Shown one piece after another: positions 45,287 through 54,416 of a stretch of 64,000 nt of DNA. Below the pieces are notes generated by a model. It saw only the letters and a list, made by a program, of their open reading frames with translations. It ran no database searches and was not told the origin of the DNA. The stretch lies in the NCBI RefSeq assembly GCF_021272205.1, contig NZ_JAJSDX010000002.1, forward strand, positions 496,001-560,000, written 5' to 3'. The stretch is from Pantoea sp. Mb-10 (GTDB lineage Bacteria; Pseudomonadota; Gammaproteobacteria; Enterobacterales; Enterobacteriaceae). Numbering within the stretch: position 1 is the first letter of the stretch; each line of letters begins with the position of its first letter. The translations under genes and the position numbers were made by a program.

Positions 45287-45967
45287 TTAACTGAGACGTT
45301 CAACTTGTTTGAACGCGATGACCCACACCCACGGGTTGACCTCCCAGCTGGTGGCACCGTACTGCTTCTGCCATGCTTTGCGATAGGCTTCTTTGGGGGA
45401 TTCAGCATTCATGTTCATGGTGAAAAAATTATTCAGGAAGTGCGAATCGGTCTGCACGCCTTCGGCAATGATATCTTCTTCGCTGATGTCCTGAATCTTT
45501 TCTGCCCGTACTGCGGTGATCTCAAGATCGATACGACTCGCCCAGCGCGGCATATGAATCGCGGTTTGCCAACCAAACTGGTCGGCATCCTGTACGTTCT
45601 CTTCGAGCTGGCCCAATTCATTACTGTCGGCGCGGTACTGGCAGAAGCTGGGATTGCGGAACGGCAGCGGGTCGCGTTCATAGTCCGCGAGCTGTGCCTC
45701 TGGCACCAGCGGACCGCGCCAGGTTTCGCGGACCCACAAGCGGTCGCCGGGCTGGCCAAACGGGCAGTGTGAGCTGACGTCTGCCATTGACATCAATCGG
45801 CGACCATGCTGATGGTTAGCCGTAACGTCAAACGCATGAACGCCCTCGTGATGATCCTGGCCTGGACCAAATGATTGCGTTTTCATAATGCGTCGGGTTT
45901 GGGTCTGCTGACCAATCAGCAGGGCGCGTACCCGCTGTTCAGAAAAAAGAATCGGCCGTTCTTTCAT
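45287..45967 (-). CDS. Phage-type ASCH-domain protein
   Basis: 226 residues from ATG 45967 (GAGGT upstream; ATG 45979 is a poorer start). The pattern MKERPILFS..VRALL.G.QTQTRR, PGDRLWVRETW, HMPRWASRI and NPWVWVIAFK is that of a protein common in enteric phages and prophages, with an ASCH/PUA-like fold. Its role in phages is unclear; RNA or nucleotide binding is proposed for ASCH domains. No other phage genes are near, so this is an isolated remnant or a domesticated gene next to the tRNA/mtfA locus. Confidence 0.8.
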   Translation of the reverse strand: MKERPILFSEQRVRALLIGQQTQTRRIMKTQSFGPGQDHHEGVHAFDVTANHQHGRRLMSMADVSSHCPFGQPGDRLWVRETWRGPLVPEAQLADYERDPLPFRNPSFCQYRADSNELGQLEENVQDADQFGWQTAIHMPRWASRIDLEITAVRAEKIQDISEEDIIAEGVQTDSHFLNNFFTMNMNAESPKEAYRKAWQKQYGATSWEVNPWVWVIAFKQVERLS

Positions 45968-46551
45968 TGTGTACCTCATGTTTTATCGCTGGCCCGGAGG
46001 TCTCACCGAGACATCCGCATTCTTAAATATAGAAATCAGCATAATGAGTTTGAATCAATTTGCTTAATAATTTCTCGCTGCAGTATCTGACTCTTTTCAG
46101 GGATTCCGGACATTAAAATGGCGTTGATAGCAGCAGGGCAATTCACTGCCGCGCCGGGGTCATCAAAGCCGGAAATTTTCCCTATACAGTACGTTATCAC
46201 GGGCGCAATGGGAATCTTTTCAGATTTTACCCCAGGTATTTCTTAGCGAACACCGGTAGAGTGGCTTTCCTGTTCACCCGATAATTGTGCCAATAGCGAG
46301 GTGGTTTCAGGTTTGAATTGATTACTGATGTTTAAGGGATGGCGCTAAAGTAAACGTCTGTGAAGAGGGGCGAAAACCCTCAAAATATCATGGATTAGCG
46401 GTGAAACGCCGCGGCTTGGGGGGCCTTTTTGCAGGCGGTGGTGCGATGGGTGCGGAGAAAATGTCAAAAAAGTGTCATGGCCTGACCGTTATGATGCGTT
46501 TGCACGGCCCAGAACAGGCACGGCAATATAAGGCTCAACAAGGAGAGCACG
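45968..46551. other. Intergenic region without a firm gene
   Basis: About 580 bases, poorer in GC than the neighbours. A minus-strand 54-codon frame with a GTG start (46036-46200) has protein-like composition but no ribosome site; I give it low weight. The right end carries the yedJ leader with AAGGAG before 46552. No clear RNA gene is seen. Confidence 0.4.
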
Positions 46552-47256
46552 ATGTCACTGACCCGCTGGCAGCAACGTTATGAACACTGGCTGCAACTGA
46601 ACTGGCTGCACGACGATAAAGCCCATGATATCGCGCATCTGCGCCGCGTCTGGATGACCGCGCAGCGTATTATGCAAGACAGCCAGGCCGATCCTTACGT
46701 GGTGCTCGCCGCCTGTTATTTTCACGATATTGTGAACCTGCCGAAAAATCATCCCGAACGCCATCTTGCCTCAACGTATGCAGCAGAAGAGACGCGCCGT
46801 ATCCTGGAGCAGGATTTCCCCGACTTTCCCGCCGACTTAATTGATGCTGTAGCGCATGCCGTACGCGCGCATAGCTTCAGCGCGCGCATTGCTCCGCGCA
46901 CGCTGGAAGCCAAAATTGTGCAGGACGCCGACCGGTTGGAATCACTCGGCGCGATTGGCCTGGCCCGGGTGTTTTACACTGCGGGTGCGCTGGGACGACC
47001 GCTGTTTGACAGTGAAGATCCGCTGGGCAGGACGCGCGAGCTGGATGAAGTCAAATGGACGCTCGATCACTTTCAAACCAAACTTTTGCGTTTGCCTGAG
47101 ACCATGCAAACCGAGAGGGGACGGGCGCTGGCGGAGCATAACGCCAATTTCCTGGTGCACTACATGGCAAAATTGTGCGCAGAATTACAGGGCGATCTCA
47201 CGTCATTGGAAGCCTCTGTGTTAAGCGATTTCAGTCCCCTACAGCCGGAATATTAA
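46552..47256 (+). CDS. yedJ: YedJ-like HD-domain phosphohydrolase
   Basis: 234 residues (E. coli YedJ 231). HD-fold metal ligands: H in [12 protein letters not shown] in [10 protein letters not shown], and D in [13 protein letters not shown]. Predicted to hydrolyse a phosphorylated substrate, probably a nucleotide; the reaction is not established. Strong AAGGAGAG site. In E. coli it neighbours dcm/vsr; here an Arc-type gene is between yedJ and vsr. Confidence 0.9.
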   Translation: MSLTRWQQRYEHWLQLNWLHDDKAHDIAHLRRVWMTAQRIMQDSQADPYVVLAACYFHDIVNLPKNHPERHLASTYAAEETRRILEQDFPDFPADLIDAVAHAVRAHSFSARIAPRTLEAKIVQDADRLESLGAIGLARVFYTAGALGRPLFDSEDPLGRTRELDEVKWTLDHFQTKLLRLPETMQTERGRALAEHNANFLVHYMAKLCAELQGDLTSLEASVLSDFSPLQPEY

Positions 47257-47327
47257 ATTTTTATGACAGTCTGTTAACTTTCTGCCGCTTCCGTTACGTT
47301 GTTGGAAATAAAAAAGGGAGTATCAAA

Positions 47328-47579
47328 ATGACTGAGACCGTTAACTTGACCATCAAGATCGACCCGGCGCTGAAAGAACAGATCAAACAGTTGGCTGCTG
47401 AGCATCAAATTTCCATGAGTCAGGAGATAGTGAATCGTCTGCAAGCCAGCCTGGACAGGGGTGAGCAGCCGGACGTTGATAGTCTGCACACTGAAGAAAC
47501 CGTGACGGATCAGCTTACGGCATCTGAACTCAAGCAGATTCGCCTGCTGCTGAAGAAAAACCGCAAGAAAAAATCATAA
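47328..47579 (+). CDS. Arc-type ribbon-helix-helix DNA-binding protein
   Basis: 83 residues; ATG 47328 with AAGGGAG. The N-terminal RHH pattern is clear: VNLTIKIDPALKEQIKQLA, then SMSQEIVNRL. The tail is acidic and then very basic (KKNRKKKS). Arc-family proteins are small dimeric repressors common in phages and plasmid modules. No toxin gene is next to it. It occupies the place where dcm lies in E. coli. A strong terminator follows. Confidence 0.82.
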   Translation: MTETVNLTIKIDPALKEQIKQLAAEHQISMSQEIVNRLQASLDRGEQPDVDSLHTEETVTDQLTASELKQIRLLLKKNRKKKS

Positions 47580-47581
47580 CG

Positions 47582-47612
47582 AAAAACCCATCCTATGTGA
47601 TGGGTTTTTTTT
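47582..47612 (+). terminator. Terminator after the Arc-type gene
   Basis: AAAAACCCATC-CTATGT-GATGGGTTTTT, an 11-bp stem followed by a T run, 3 bases past the stop. Confidence 0.93.
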
Positions 47613-47912
47613 GCCCTGAATGCGCCTGCCCAGCGGCCAACGCTGCCAGGCTAGCTGCGCCACGCCCTTGCCCATTCCTGTTACTGTCCATTGCCCCGAC
47701 GTGACGCCGCTGAGGCGCGTTAACTTTTATTGCCGCGCCTGGCTTATCGCTCACGCATCCGGCGCGCTCATCCTCTGTTGCGGCCGTACTGCTGGAGGGA
47801 GCGACGCGCTATCGCATCGCCTGTTGTTAAGCCTGTAAGCCCTGGCCGAAGAAACTTTCGCTTTTGCCTTAAACCGCTAAAGTTGTAGAAGCCTTGTTTA
47901 ACAGGAGACGCC
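47613..47912. other. Intergenic gap before vsr
   Basis: 300 bases where E. coli would carry dcm. No frame resembles a C5 methyltransferase (no PCQ or ENV motif in any frame), and I see no remnant. The right end holds AACAGGAGACGCC before the vsr start. Confidence 0.6.
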
Positions 47913-48389
47913 ATGGCTGACGTCCATTCCCAGGAGACTCGCAGCAAAAACATGCGCGCTATCCGTACGCAGGATACGGCGATTGAGCTGCGCGTTGCCG
48001 CCATACTCAAAGATCGCGGGTTTACCTACCGTGTGCAGGATAAAACCCTACCGGGCCGTCCGGATTTCGTGCTGCCGCAGGAAAAAGCCATTATTTTTGT
48101 TCACGGCTGCTTCTGGCATCGCCATCATTGCTATTTGTTTAAGATGCCTGCCACGCGAACAGAGTTTTGGCGCGGTAAAATCAACAGCAACGTCGAGCGC
48201 GACCGGCGTTATGTGCAGCAGCTGCAGCAGAGCCACTGGAAAGTATTGATTGTCTGGGAGTGTGCGCTGCGCGGTAAGCTGCAGCTGTCTGAGAACGCCT
48301 TGATCGAGCGTCTGGAAGAGTGGCTACTGGCCAGCGAATCCAGCGGGGAGATAGATCATCAAGGGCTGCACCCCTGGCGTGAAACCTAA
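47913..48389 (+). CDS. vsr: Vsr, very short patch repair endonuclease
   Basis: 158 residues (E. coli 156), colinear with it. Conserved catalytic and zinc residues: TRSKNMRAIRTQDTAIE, LPGRPDFVLP (catalytic Asp), HGCFWHRHHC (Zn/DNA). Vsr nicks 5' of T in T:G mismatches that arise by deamination of Dcm-methylated cytosine. In E. coli it overlaps dcm; here no dcm is adjacent, so its partner methylase must be elsewhere or missing. Confidence 0.95.
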   Translation: MADVHSQETRSKNMRAIRTQDTAIELRVAAILKDRGFTYRVQDKTLPGRPDFVLPQEKAIIFVHGCFWHRHHCYLFKMPATRTEFWRGKINSNVERDRRYVQQLQQSHWKVLIVWECALRGKLQLSENALIERLEEWLLASESSGEIDHQGLHPWRET

Positions 48390-48460
48390 GGCGAAAAAGT
48401 TGCTTTCGCGCGGCAAAATCGCTTAGATCACCCCCTTTTATCTGGGACGCGGAATTTACC

Positions 48461-48736
48461 ATGAGCAGTATCAAACTGACGGTCAAGCGCCTGTATCAAT
48501 TACACAATGAGCGCATGGTGAACACGCGGGCTACCGCGCGTATCTATCTCGGCGACCGTTTGGTTGCCACAGAAGAGATTACCGGCATGACGGAAAGTCC
48601 GGTGAGCAAGTACGTGCACGCCGGAGAACTGGCGGGACAGACACCGCGCGTTGAGTGGGATTGTATCGGCATTGCTGACATGGCCGTTACGGTGGTAGAA
48701 CGCTGTCCCTGTTGTCAGGATCACCAACCGGAATAA
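48461..48736 (+). CDS. Small conserved-looking protein of unknown function
   Basis: 91 residues, start [17 protein letters not shown], ending with a CPCC cluster. Clean codon use, a GGAATTTACC leader, and only 11 bases before yedI suggest a real gene co-transcribed with yedI. I do not recognise the family. Confidence 0.65.
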   Translation: MSSIKLTVKRLYQLHNERMVNTRATARIYLGDRLVATEEITGMTESPVSKYVHAGELAGQTPRVEWDCIGIADMAVTVVERCPCCQDHQPE

Positions 48737-48747
48737 GGAAAATCATT

Positions 48748-49650
48748 TTGGCAGGCACCAGCTTACTCACGCTTTTGGACGATATCGCCACGCTGCTCGA
48801 CGATATCTCGGTAATGGGGAAAGTCGCGGCAAAGAAGACCGCGGGCGTATTGGGGGACGATCTCTCGCTGAATGCCCAGCAGGTCACGGGCGTGAAAGCC
48901 AACCGGGAGCTGCCGGTGGTGTGGGGCGTGGCAAAGGGGTCGTTTCTTAATAAACTGATCCTGGTCCCACTTGCGCTGGTGATCTCCGCGTTTGCGCCGT
49001 GGCTCATCACCCCGCTGCTGATGATCGGCGGGGCGTATCTTTGCTATGAAGGCGTAGAGAAAGTGCTGCACAGTTTGCAACACGACAAAGCGGAAAAAAG
49101 CCCGGAAGCGCGACAGCAGCGCCTCGACAAATTGGCACAGCAAGATCCACGCGAATACGAGAAAGATAAAGTCAAAGGCGCGGTCCGCACCGATTTTATC
49201 CTGTCAGCAGAAATCGTGGCTATCACCTTGGGGATTGTGTCAGACGCGCCGCTGTTGAATCAGGTATTGATTCTGGCGGGCATCGCCATTTTGGTGACCA
49301 TCGGCGTGTATGGCATTGTGGCGATGATCGTGAAAATTGATGACGTGGGCTACTGGCTGCGCGAAAAATCCTCCACGCTGGCGCAGGCAGTGGGCGGTGC
49401 CCTGCTGGCGCTGGCGCCTTGGCTGATGAAAATACTCACCGTAGTGGGCACGCTTGCCATGTTCCTGGTGGGGGGCGGCATTGTGGTACACGGCATTGCG
49501 CCGCTGCATCACGCCATTGACGCGTACAGTGAGGGGTTCACGGGTATGGTGGCTTCGCTGCTCAGCAACGGGGCCAACTTGGTGCTGGGCTTCATCATTG
49601 GGTCGATTGTGCTGCTGGGGGTAAATCTGATTGCGAAGCTCCGCAGCTAA
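48748..49650 (+). CDS. yedI: YedI, DUF808 inner-membrane protein
   Basis: 300 residues from a TTG start at 48748 ([21 protein letters not shown] as in E. coli), with AAGGAA eight bases upstream. Several membrane segments, e.g. [20 protein letters not shown] and [20 protein letters not shown]. Function unknown in E. coli. Same strand as vsr and the small gene before it. Confidence 0.93.
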   Translation: MAGTSLLTLLDDIATLLDDISVMGKVAAKKTAGVLGDDLSLNAQQVTGVKANRELPVVWGVAKGSFLNKLILVPLALVISAFAPWLITPLLMIGGAYLCYEGVEKVLHSLQHDKAEKSPEARQQRLDKLAQQDPREYEKDKVKGAVRTDFILSAEIVAITLGIVSDAPLLNQVLILAGIAILVTIGVYGIVAMIVKIDDVGYWLREKSSTLAQAVGGALLALAPWLMKILTVVGTLAMFLVGGGIVVHGIAPLHHAIDAYSEGFTGMVASLLSNGANLVLGFIIGSIVLLGVNLIAKLRS

Positions 49651-49697
49651 CAGGTATAAAGCGCGGGTAAAATTAATCACAGGTCAGGAGAACGACG

Positions 49698-49829
49698 ATG
49701 AACGACGATATGTTCGAATTTGATATCGATGCACAGCTGGAGCAGGCTGAAGCCAAAGCGGCAGAGAAAGCGAATGAAGTCCCGACGGATCTCAGCGACG
49801 AAGCGGACTGCGAAGGCTGCAAAATCTAA
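49698..49829 (+). CDS. Very small acidic protein ending in CEGCKI (43 residues)
   Basis: MNDDMFEFDIDAQLEQAE start, acidic throughout, with a C-terminal CxxC. ATG 49698 is seven bases after AGGAG, and a terminator follows the stop by 20 bases, so it looks like a real transcribed gene. The CxxC at the very end suggests metal binding or a redox role, or a modified peptide. I do not recognise it. Confidence 0.6.
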   Translation: MNDDMFEFDIDAQLEQAEAKAAEKANEVPTDLSDEADCEGCKI

Positions 49830-49849
49830 ACTCTCCGAAGCACTGTTCA

Positions 49850-49880
49850 AAGCCGGTAAGAAATCTTATCGGCTTTTTTT
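49850..49880 (+). terminator. Terminator after the small CxxC protein
   Basis: AAGCCGGTAAG-AAAT-CTTATCGGCTT with one G-U pair, then a T run. Confidence 0.92.
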
Positions 49881-50005
49881 ATAAACAACATTTTTCACTC
49901 CCTATTCCGAATTCGTCACACTAATAACATTATCCTATAGGCAATTACGCCACAGAGCTGCTATACCTGAATACGTTTAATCAACGGTAAAAGGGAGAGT
50001 GCGGT

Positions 50006-50185
50006 ATGAATTTTGCGATAAGCGACGAAGTTCAGCACAACGAGGGCGGTCCCGTTATGGTGGTGACCGGCTATGCCAGCGGAATGGTGGAGTGTCGTTG
50101 GTACGATGGCTTTAGCGTGCGTCGAGAGGCGTTCCGCAGCGATGAGCTGACGCATGCGTCAGCGGAGAGCCCGCTCGCCAACTGA
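50006..50185 (+). CDS. yodC: YodC, DUF2158 small protein
   Basis: 59 residues: MNFAISDEVQHNEGGPVM, then GMVECRWYDGFSVRREAF, clearly homologous to E. coli YodC, which also lies between yedI and dgcQ. An SH3-like small protein of unknown function. AAGGGAGAG precedes the start, and a terminator follows. Confidence 0.92.
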   Translation: MNFAISDEVQHNEGGPVMVVTGYASGMVECRWYDGFSVRREAFRSDELTHASAESPLAN

Positions 50186-50191
50186 TGACGG

Positions 50192-50224
50192 AACGGGGCA
50201 GCAAGCGCGCCCCGTTTTTTATTT
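50192..50224 (+). terminator. Terminator after yodC
   Basis: AACGGGGC-AGCAAGCGC-GCCCCGTT followed by TTTTATTT. Confidence 0.9.
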
Positions 50225-50377
50225 ATGCCGCGCCGGTTTGACTGGCGCGCTGTTTTTCCTGCCCACCTCTGCCGCTTTCTTTGATGCCGTATCGGCTATC
50301 CTGACGCAGACGCTGTACGACCGCTTCCGCGCTAGATACACTGTTTCCACTGTTTTGTCATCGGAGTTCGTTGGCTG

Positions 50378-52030
50378 ATGCCTATTTCTCCTCTGTCAGC
50401 GATTCGGGCGAATCCCTTTTTGCGCGTGCATCTCTGTTTTCTGGCGGTATTTATTTTCTCCGCCTGTATTACGGCGTATGAAGCGCGGGAACTCAAAAAC
50501 AACTACGAAGCGCGGCAGGCGGCGCAGCTGGCGGAGGTGCAAAAAAATCTCGACAGTGCGTTCCAGGAAAGCCTGGATGAACTGGTGTATTACGAAAAAA
50601 TGCTCACTTACGCGCTGCATCATCCGCTTGACCACAACCGCACCCGCGAGATTTTTGCCCGCTTTGATACGCTGCGCCAGCAGCCAACCTGGCAGCTGCA
50701 ACTCACCACGCTGCGCAGCGTGCCGCTCAACGGCGTGAGTGATGACTGGCTTACGCGCGATCCCTTGCTGGTGCGCAGCGAGGCGCGCCTGCATCAGGAG
50801 CTCAGCGCCGCGCTGGAATTTAGCTATATCCTGCAATTTTCCGATCCTAATCAGGCGTTTCACTCGCGCTTTTGGTACCTGTCCCGCGCGGGTTTTTACA
50901 TCAGTTCACGTCCGCCGGACTCGCCGCAGACCCTGGAAAAAAGCTATGCCACCATGGTTCAGCGTGACTATTTTCGTACCCAAGCGCCGGATAATCCGCA
51001 CCATGCGCGGCAGCGCTGGACCACGGCCTATCAAGGCGAATTTAATGAAGGGCTGATGATCACCGTCAGCACACCTATCGTGAGCGATGACTATTGGTTT
51101 GGCGTGCTGTCTATGGATTTTACCCAGCAGCGTATCCGCCAGCTGTTGGCCAACGCGCGCATGCAGTTGCTGCCGGGCAGATTAGTGATGGTGGATCGAT
51201 CCCTGCACGAAATTGCACGGCTGGAGAGCGAAGATGCGCACGCGCTTAGCCCACAACAGCGGACGTGGCTCCTGCAGCAGGTCGCGCGTCAGCCGTCCGG
51301 AATAATGCATCTTGGCAGCCAGTTTATCAGTTGGAAAAAACTGGCCCACGTCGATGCCTATCTCATCAACGTGCAGAGCCTGAAGCAGGCGTTATCAGAG
51401 GAGTCCGGGCGCGTGCTGCTGTTCCTGTTCGCCATGTGGCTACTGTTTACGCTGCTGCTGTGGGTGGCCCATCGGGTGATTATTCGGGCGGTCGCACGTA
51501 TGGATGCGCTCTCCAGCCGACTGCGCTGGCGCGCCAATTACGATGGCTTAACGCAGCTGTTAAACCGCAACGCCTTTTTTGATCGCTTTGTGATGTTGGC
51601 CAAACAGCACCAACAGCAGCAGCGGCCGCTGTCGGTGATTCAACTGGATATTGATCACTTCAAACGGGTCAACGACACCTGGGGACATCATGCGGGCGAT
51701 CAGGCACTGGTGCAGGTGGCGGGGGTGCTGAAGCATACGGTTCGCGACCACGATGTTGCAGGACGTATCGGCGGCGAGGAGTTTTGCCTTGTGCTGCCGG
51801 ATACCCCGCTGAAAGAGGCAGAAGCCGTGGCCGAGCGTATTCGAGCGCGGCTGGCGGCAAAAACGCTGCTGGTGAATGCCAGCACCACGTTTACCGTTAC
51901 GCTGTCGGCGGGGGTCAGTAGCAGCGAAGAGCAGGGCGAATATCACCCTGAACGTTTGCAGGCGGCAGCCGATCGCCGCCTGTATCTGGCCAAAAATCGT
52001 GGCCGCAATTGCGTGTGCGCGCAGGGCTAA
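50378..52030 (+). CDS. dgcQ: DgcQ, membrane diguanylate cyclase
   Basis: 550 residues (E. coli DgcQ/YedQ 564). Two membrane helices (about 14-34 and 345-365) flank a periplasmic sensor (CHASE7 type). The C-terminal GGDEF domain has the active motif GGEEF and an inhibitory RxxD (RDHD) five residues before it. It makes c-di-GMP and in E. coli affects cellulose production and motility. The position next to yodC and yedP matches E. coli. It is convergent with the glycosyltransferase gene; the ends overlap by four bases. Confidence 0.95.
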   Translation: MPISPLSAIRANPFLRVHLCFLAVFIFSACITAYEARELKNNYEARQAAQLAEVQKNLDSAFQESLDELVYYEKMLTYALHHPLDHNRTREIFARFDTLRQQPTWQLQLTTLRSVPLNGVSDDWLTRDPLLVRSEARLHQELSAALEFSYILQFSDPNQAFHSRFWYLSRAGFYISSRPPDSPQTLEKSYATMVQRDYFRTQAPDNPHHARQRWTTAYQGEFNEGLMITVSTPIVSDDYWFGVLSMDFTQQRIRQLLANARMQLLPGRLVMVDRSLHEIARLESEDAHALSPQQRTWLLQQVARQPSGIMHLGSQFISWKKLAHVDAYLINVQSLKQALSEESGRVLLFLFAMWLLFTLLLWVAHRVIIRAVARMDALSSRLRWRANYDGLTQLLNRNAFFDRFVMLAKQHQQQQRPLSVIQLDIDHFKRVNDTWGHHAGDQALVQVAGVLKHTVRDHDVAGRIGGEEFCLVLPDTPLKEAEAVAERIRARLAAKTLLVNASTTFTVTLSAGVSSSEEQGEYHPERLQAAADRRLYLAKNRGRNCVCAQG

Positions 52031-53247
52031 ACGTCGCCCTGATTGTCCTCCTCTACCGCTTTATAGATGCGCTGCAAAATGTCGGGGAAGGCAGACTGAA
52101 CGCGGCTCCAGCTTGGAATAAACGGTTTCTCGTTAGGGCGTTCAATAAACGCCTGGCCTGCGTCGAGAATGGCTTGGGTAAACATTTCCACGGCCGCTTC
52201 TTCAACGTGCTGATCGAATTTCAGCCCGTTCATTGCCGCTTCGTGGTTGTAGGTTTCCATGATATCCAGCGCGTTGCGGTAGTAGGTGGCTTTCAATACG
52301 CGGAATGAATCGCTGGTCAACGGTACGCCCATGGTGGCCAGCTTGCGCAAGAGTGACTGGACGATGTCGTTGCTCATGCGTTTCAGCCCGCCAGTGCCAT
52401 CTTCTTCGGCCAGCGGCTGGTGTTTATGATCGTAGTTGTCAGCGATCTCCACCTGACAGGTTTGGCGCGTGGTGTAGTTGCGGTAGATCTCCGAGAGCAC
52501 GCCAATTTCCAGGCCCCAGTCGCCGGGAATTTTAATGCCGTTGAGCACGTGCGTACGCATGGCAAATTCGCCCGACAGCGGGTAGCGGAAGCTGGTGAGG
52601 TAATCGAGGTATTCGGAGTGACCGTAGACTTTTTGCAGCGAGCGCAGCAGCGGCCCAACTAACAGGCGGCCTACGCGGCCATTGAGTTTGCCGTCGGCGA
52701 CGCGCGCATAAAACCCTTTGCAAAATTCATATTGGAAAGCCGGGTTGGCCAGCGGGTAGAGCAGGCGCGCCAGCATGCCGCGCTCGTAGGTCACAATGTC
52801 GCAATCGTGCAGCGCCACGCACTGCGTGCGATCCGACGCCAGCGTATAGCCGGTGCAGAACCAGACATTACGGCCTTTCCCCGGCTGGCTGGGTGACAAA
52901 CCCTCTTTGTCCAGTTCCGCGTCAATGGCTTTGAGGCGCGGACCGTCGTTCCACAGAATGCGGTGCCGCTGCGGCAGACGCGAGAAGAAGTCGCGCGCAA
53001 ACAGAAACTGATCGCGATCGGCGCGGTCGAGCCCGATGACGATCTCATCCAGATAGGGTACCTTCGCCAGTTCGTTCACGATGTTGTCCAGCGCCGGACC
53101 TTCCAGCTCCGAGAACAGCGACGGTAAAATCAGGCCCATTTTGCGTCGGCGGGCAAAGCGTACCATCTCCTTTTCCAGCGACTCAACGCTGCGGTGGGTG
53201 AGATTATGAAAGTTGGTAATCACGCCGTTTTGGTAAAAATCACTCAT
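52027..53247 (-). CDS. Glucosyl/mannosyl-3-phosphoglycerate synthase-like glycosyltransferase (GT81-type)
   Basis: 406 residues. GT-A fold features: LPSLFSELEGPALDNIV, PGKGRNVWF, the metal motif LHDCDIVTYER (DxD-like), FRYPLSGEFA and IPGDWGLEIGVL. Enzymes of this type join a nucleotide sugar to 3-phosphoglycerate to give glucosyl- or mannosyl-3-phosphoglycerate, the precursor of the compatible solutes glucosyl/mannosylglycerate. It lies 28 bases downstream of an MpgP-type phosphatase gene, which completes a two-step pathway. Sugar specificity is not determined. ATGAGTGATTT start with GGATGAG upstream. Confidence 0.82.
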   Translation of the reverse strand: MSDFYQNGVITNFHNLTHRSVESLEKEMVRFARRRKMGLILPSLFSELEGPALDNIVNELAKVPYLDEIVIGLDRADRDQFLFARDFFSRLPQRHRILWNDGPRLKAIDAELDKEGLSPSQPGKGRNVWFCTGYTLASDRTQCVALHDCDIVTYERGMLARLLYPLANPAFQYEFCKGFYARVADGKLNGRVGRLLVGPLLRSLQKVYGHSEYLDYLTSFRYPLSGEFAMRTHVLNGIKIPGDWGLEIGVLSEIYRNYTTRQTCQVEIADNYDHKHQPLAEEDGTGGLKRMSNDIVQSLLRKLATMGVPLTSDSFRVLKATYYRNALDIMETYNHEAAMNGLKFDQHVEEAAVEMFTQAILDAGQAFIERPNEKPFIPSWSRVQSAFPDILQRIYKAVEEDNQGDV

Positions 53248-53274
53248 CGTCTCATCCTTAATAAAAGGGGGGGA

Positions 53275-54063
53275 TTACGCCAGGAAGTGGTCGAGCCCTT
53301 CACGCCAGCCCTCAGGGCCGGTGTGCGTCGTGCGGTAAACGCGGTCAGTGTCGCTGCGCTGCAGCGCGACCGGGGTTTTACTGAAACCTTTAATGACGAC
53401 GGCATAATCGACCACTTCCAGCATGGGAATATCGTTCGGGCCATCGCCCAACCCGATAGTGGTACGCGTTAAGCCTTCGTTTTTAGCCAGATGGTGAAGC
53501 ACCTGTGCCAGCGCCACGCCCTTGCCGCAGCCCGCAGGCATAACGTGCCAAAAGCGTCCACCCTGCGTGAGCGACAGTTGATGTGCGGCCAGCGCCGTGC
53601 GGAACGCCTCTAACTTGTCGGCATCATCGCGCCACAGCAGCACCTCGGAGGCTTCGCGCATGCGGCTCTTACGGGCATCAGCCAGCGTCAGGCCGGTGAA
53701 GTTAGCCACATCAGCGTCGCTGAAATCACAAAAGCTATCAAAACAGAATTGCGCTTTTAGGGGGCGCAACGTGGCGCAAAGCGCTTGGTAGGCCTCGCCC
53801 GGTTCGTCGCGGACGGTGTAATCTTCGCCTGTGGAGACGCGCGCGCCGTTTTCAGCGATAAAGGGGGCGCCAGAAATCCTCAACGCTTTCTGCAAGGGAA
53901 TCATCTCGGCGGCGGTTTTACTTGAGCAGAGCACCACGGGAATGTGCTGCTGCTGCAAGCGAGTAAGCCATTCGCGGGCGGCCTCCCAGTTGTAATCATG
54001 GTGATCCAGCAGAGAGCCATCCAGATCGGTTACCACTAACAGCGATGAATCAAACGCAGGCAT
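53275..54063 (-). CDS. yedP: Mannosyl-3-phosphoglycerate phosphatase (YedP/MpgP, HAD family)
   Basis: 262 residues from ATG 54063 (GAGGAG upstream). HAD motif I VTDLDGSLLD, motif II LCSSKTA, and motif IV GLGDGPNDIPML. E. coli YedP is the homologue and lacks an adjacent synthase; here the glycosyltransferase gene follows directly, suggesting osmolyte synthesis. The position between dgcQ and dsrA/yodD matches E. coli. Confidence 0.92.
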   Translation of the reverse strand: MPAFDSSLLVVTDLDGSLLDHHDYNWEAAREWLTRLQQQHIPVVLCSSKTAAEMIPLQKALRISGAPFIAENGARVSTGEDYTVRDEPGEAYQALCATLRPLKAQFCFDSFCDFSDADVANFTGLTLADARKSRMREASEVLLWRDDADKLEAFRTALAAHQLSLTQGGRFWHVMPAGCGKGVALAQVLHHLAKNEGLTRTTIGLGDGPNDIPMLEVVDYAVVIKGFSKTPVALQRSDTDRVYRTTHTGPEGWREGLDHFLA

Positions 54064-54336
54064 CGCAACACTCCTCGGGCCAGTGACGTCGGTAAAGTAG
54101 CGAGTAATCAGTATAATAGCGTTATGCCAATCGCACTTTGCTGCTCGGCGGCGGCAACGATTTCCAGGAGTAATCTTAAAAAACGCGTTTGAATCGCGTT
54201 GGGCGCAGGCAAAATCGGCCGGGGAGGAAACAAAAGGTATGGCGATCAACAGGCTATAAAAAGTACGTCTGTCAGACGCTTATTTAGCGGTGCTCTCAGG
54301 GCTTGTGTTATGCGCGCTTAAGCGTAATCTGAGCGC

Positions 54337-54406
54337 TGTGTTAAGAGTTCCCTGGTGTAACGAACCTACTGAATCATTTGGCCCGGCTTATGCTGGGCCT
54401 TTTTTT
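54337..54406 (+). ncRNA. dsrA: DsrA-like small regulatory RNA
   Basis: The 54348-54364 stretch TTCCCTGGTGTAACGAA matches the E. coli DsrA segment TTTCCTGGTGTAACGAA that pairs with the rpoS leader. It is followed by a terminator GGCCCGGC-TTAT-GCTGGGCC plus T7. It lies between yodD and yedP on the strand opposite both, exactly as in E. coli. The middle (H-NS-pairing) part differs and the RNA would be about 70 nt, shorter than the 87 nt of E. coli. The start is inferred from a possible promoter (TTGTGT, 16 bp, TAATCT at 54325). Confidence 0.72.
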
Positions 54407-54416
54407 GAAATCGATT

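Noticed and set aside
46036..46200. 54-codon minus-strand frame with a GTG start
   Set aside because: Protein-like composition but no ribosome site and no recognised homologue; kept only as a note in the intergenic entry.
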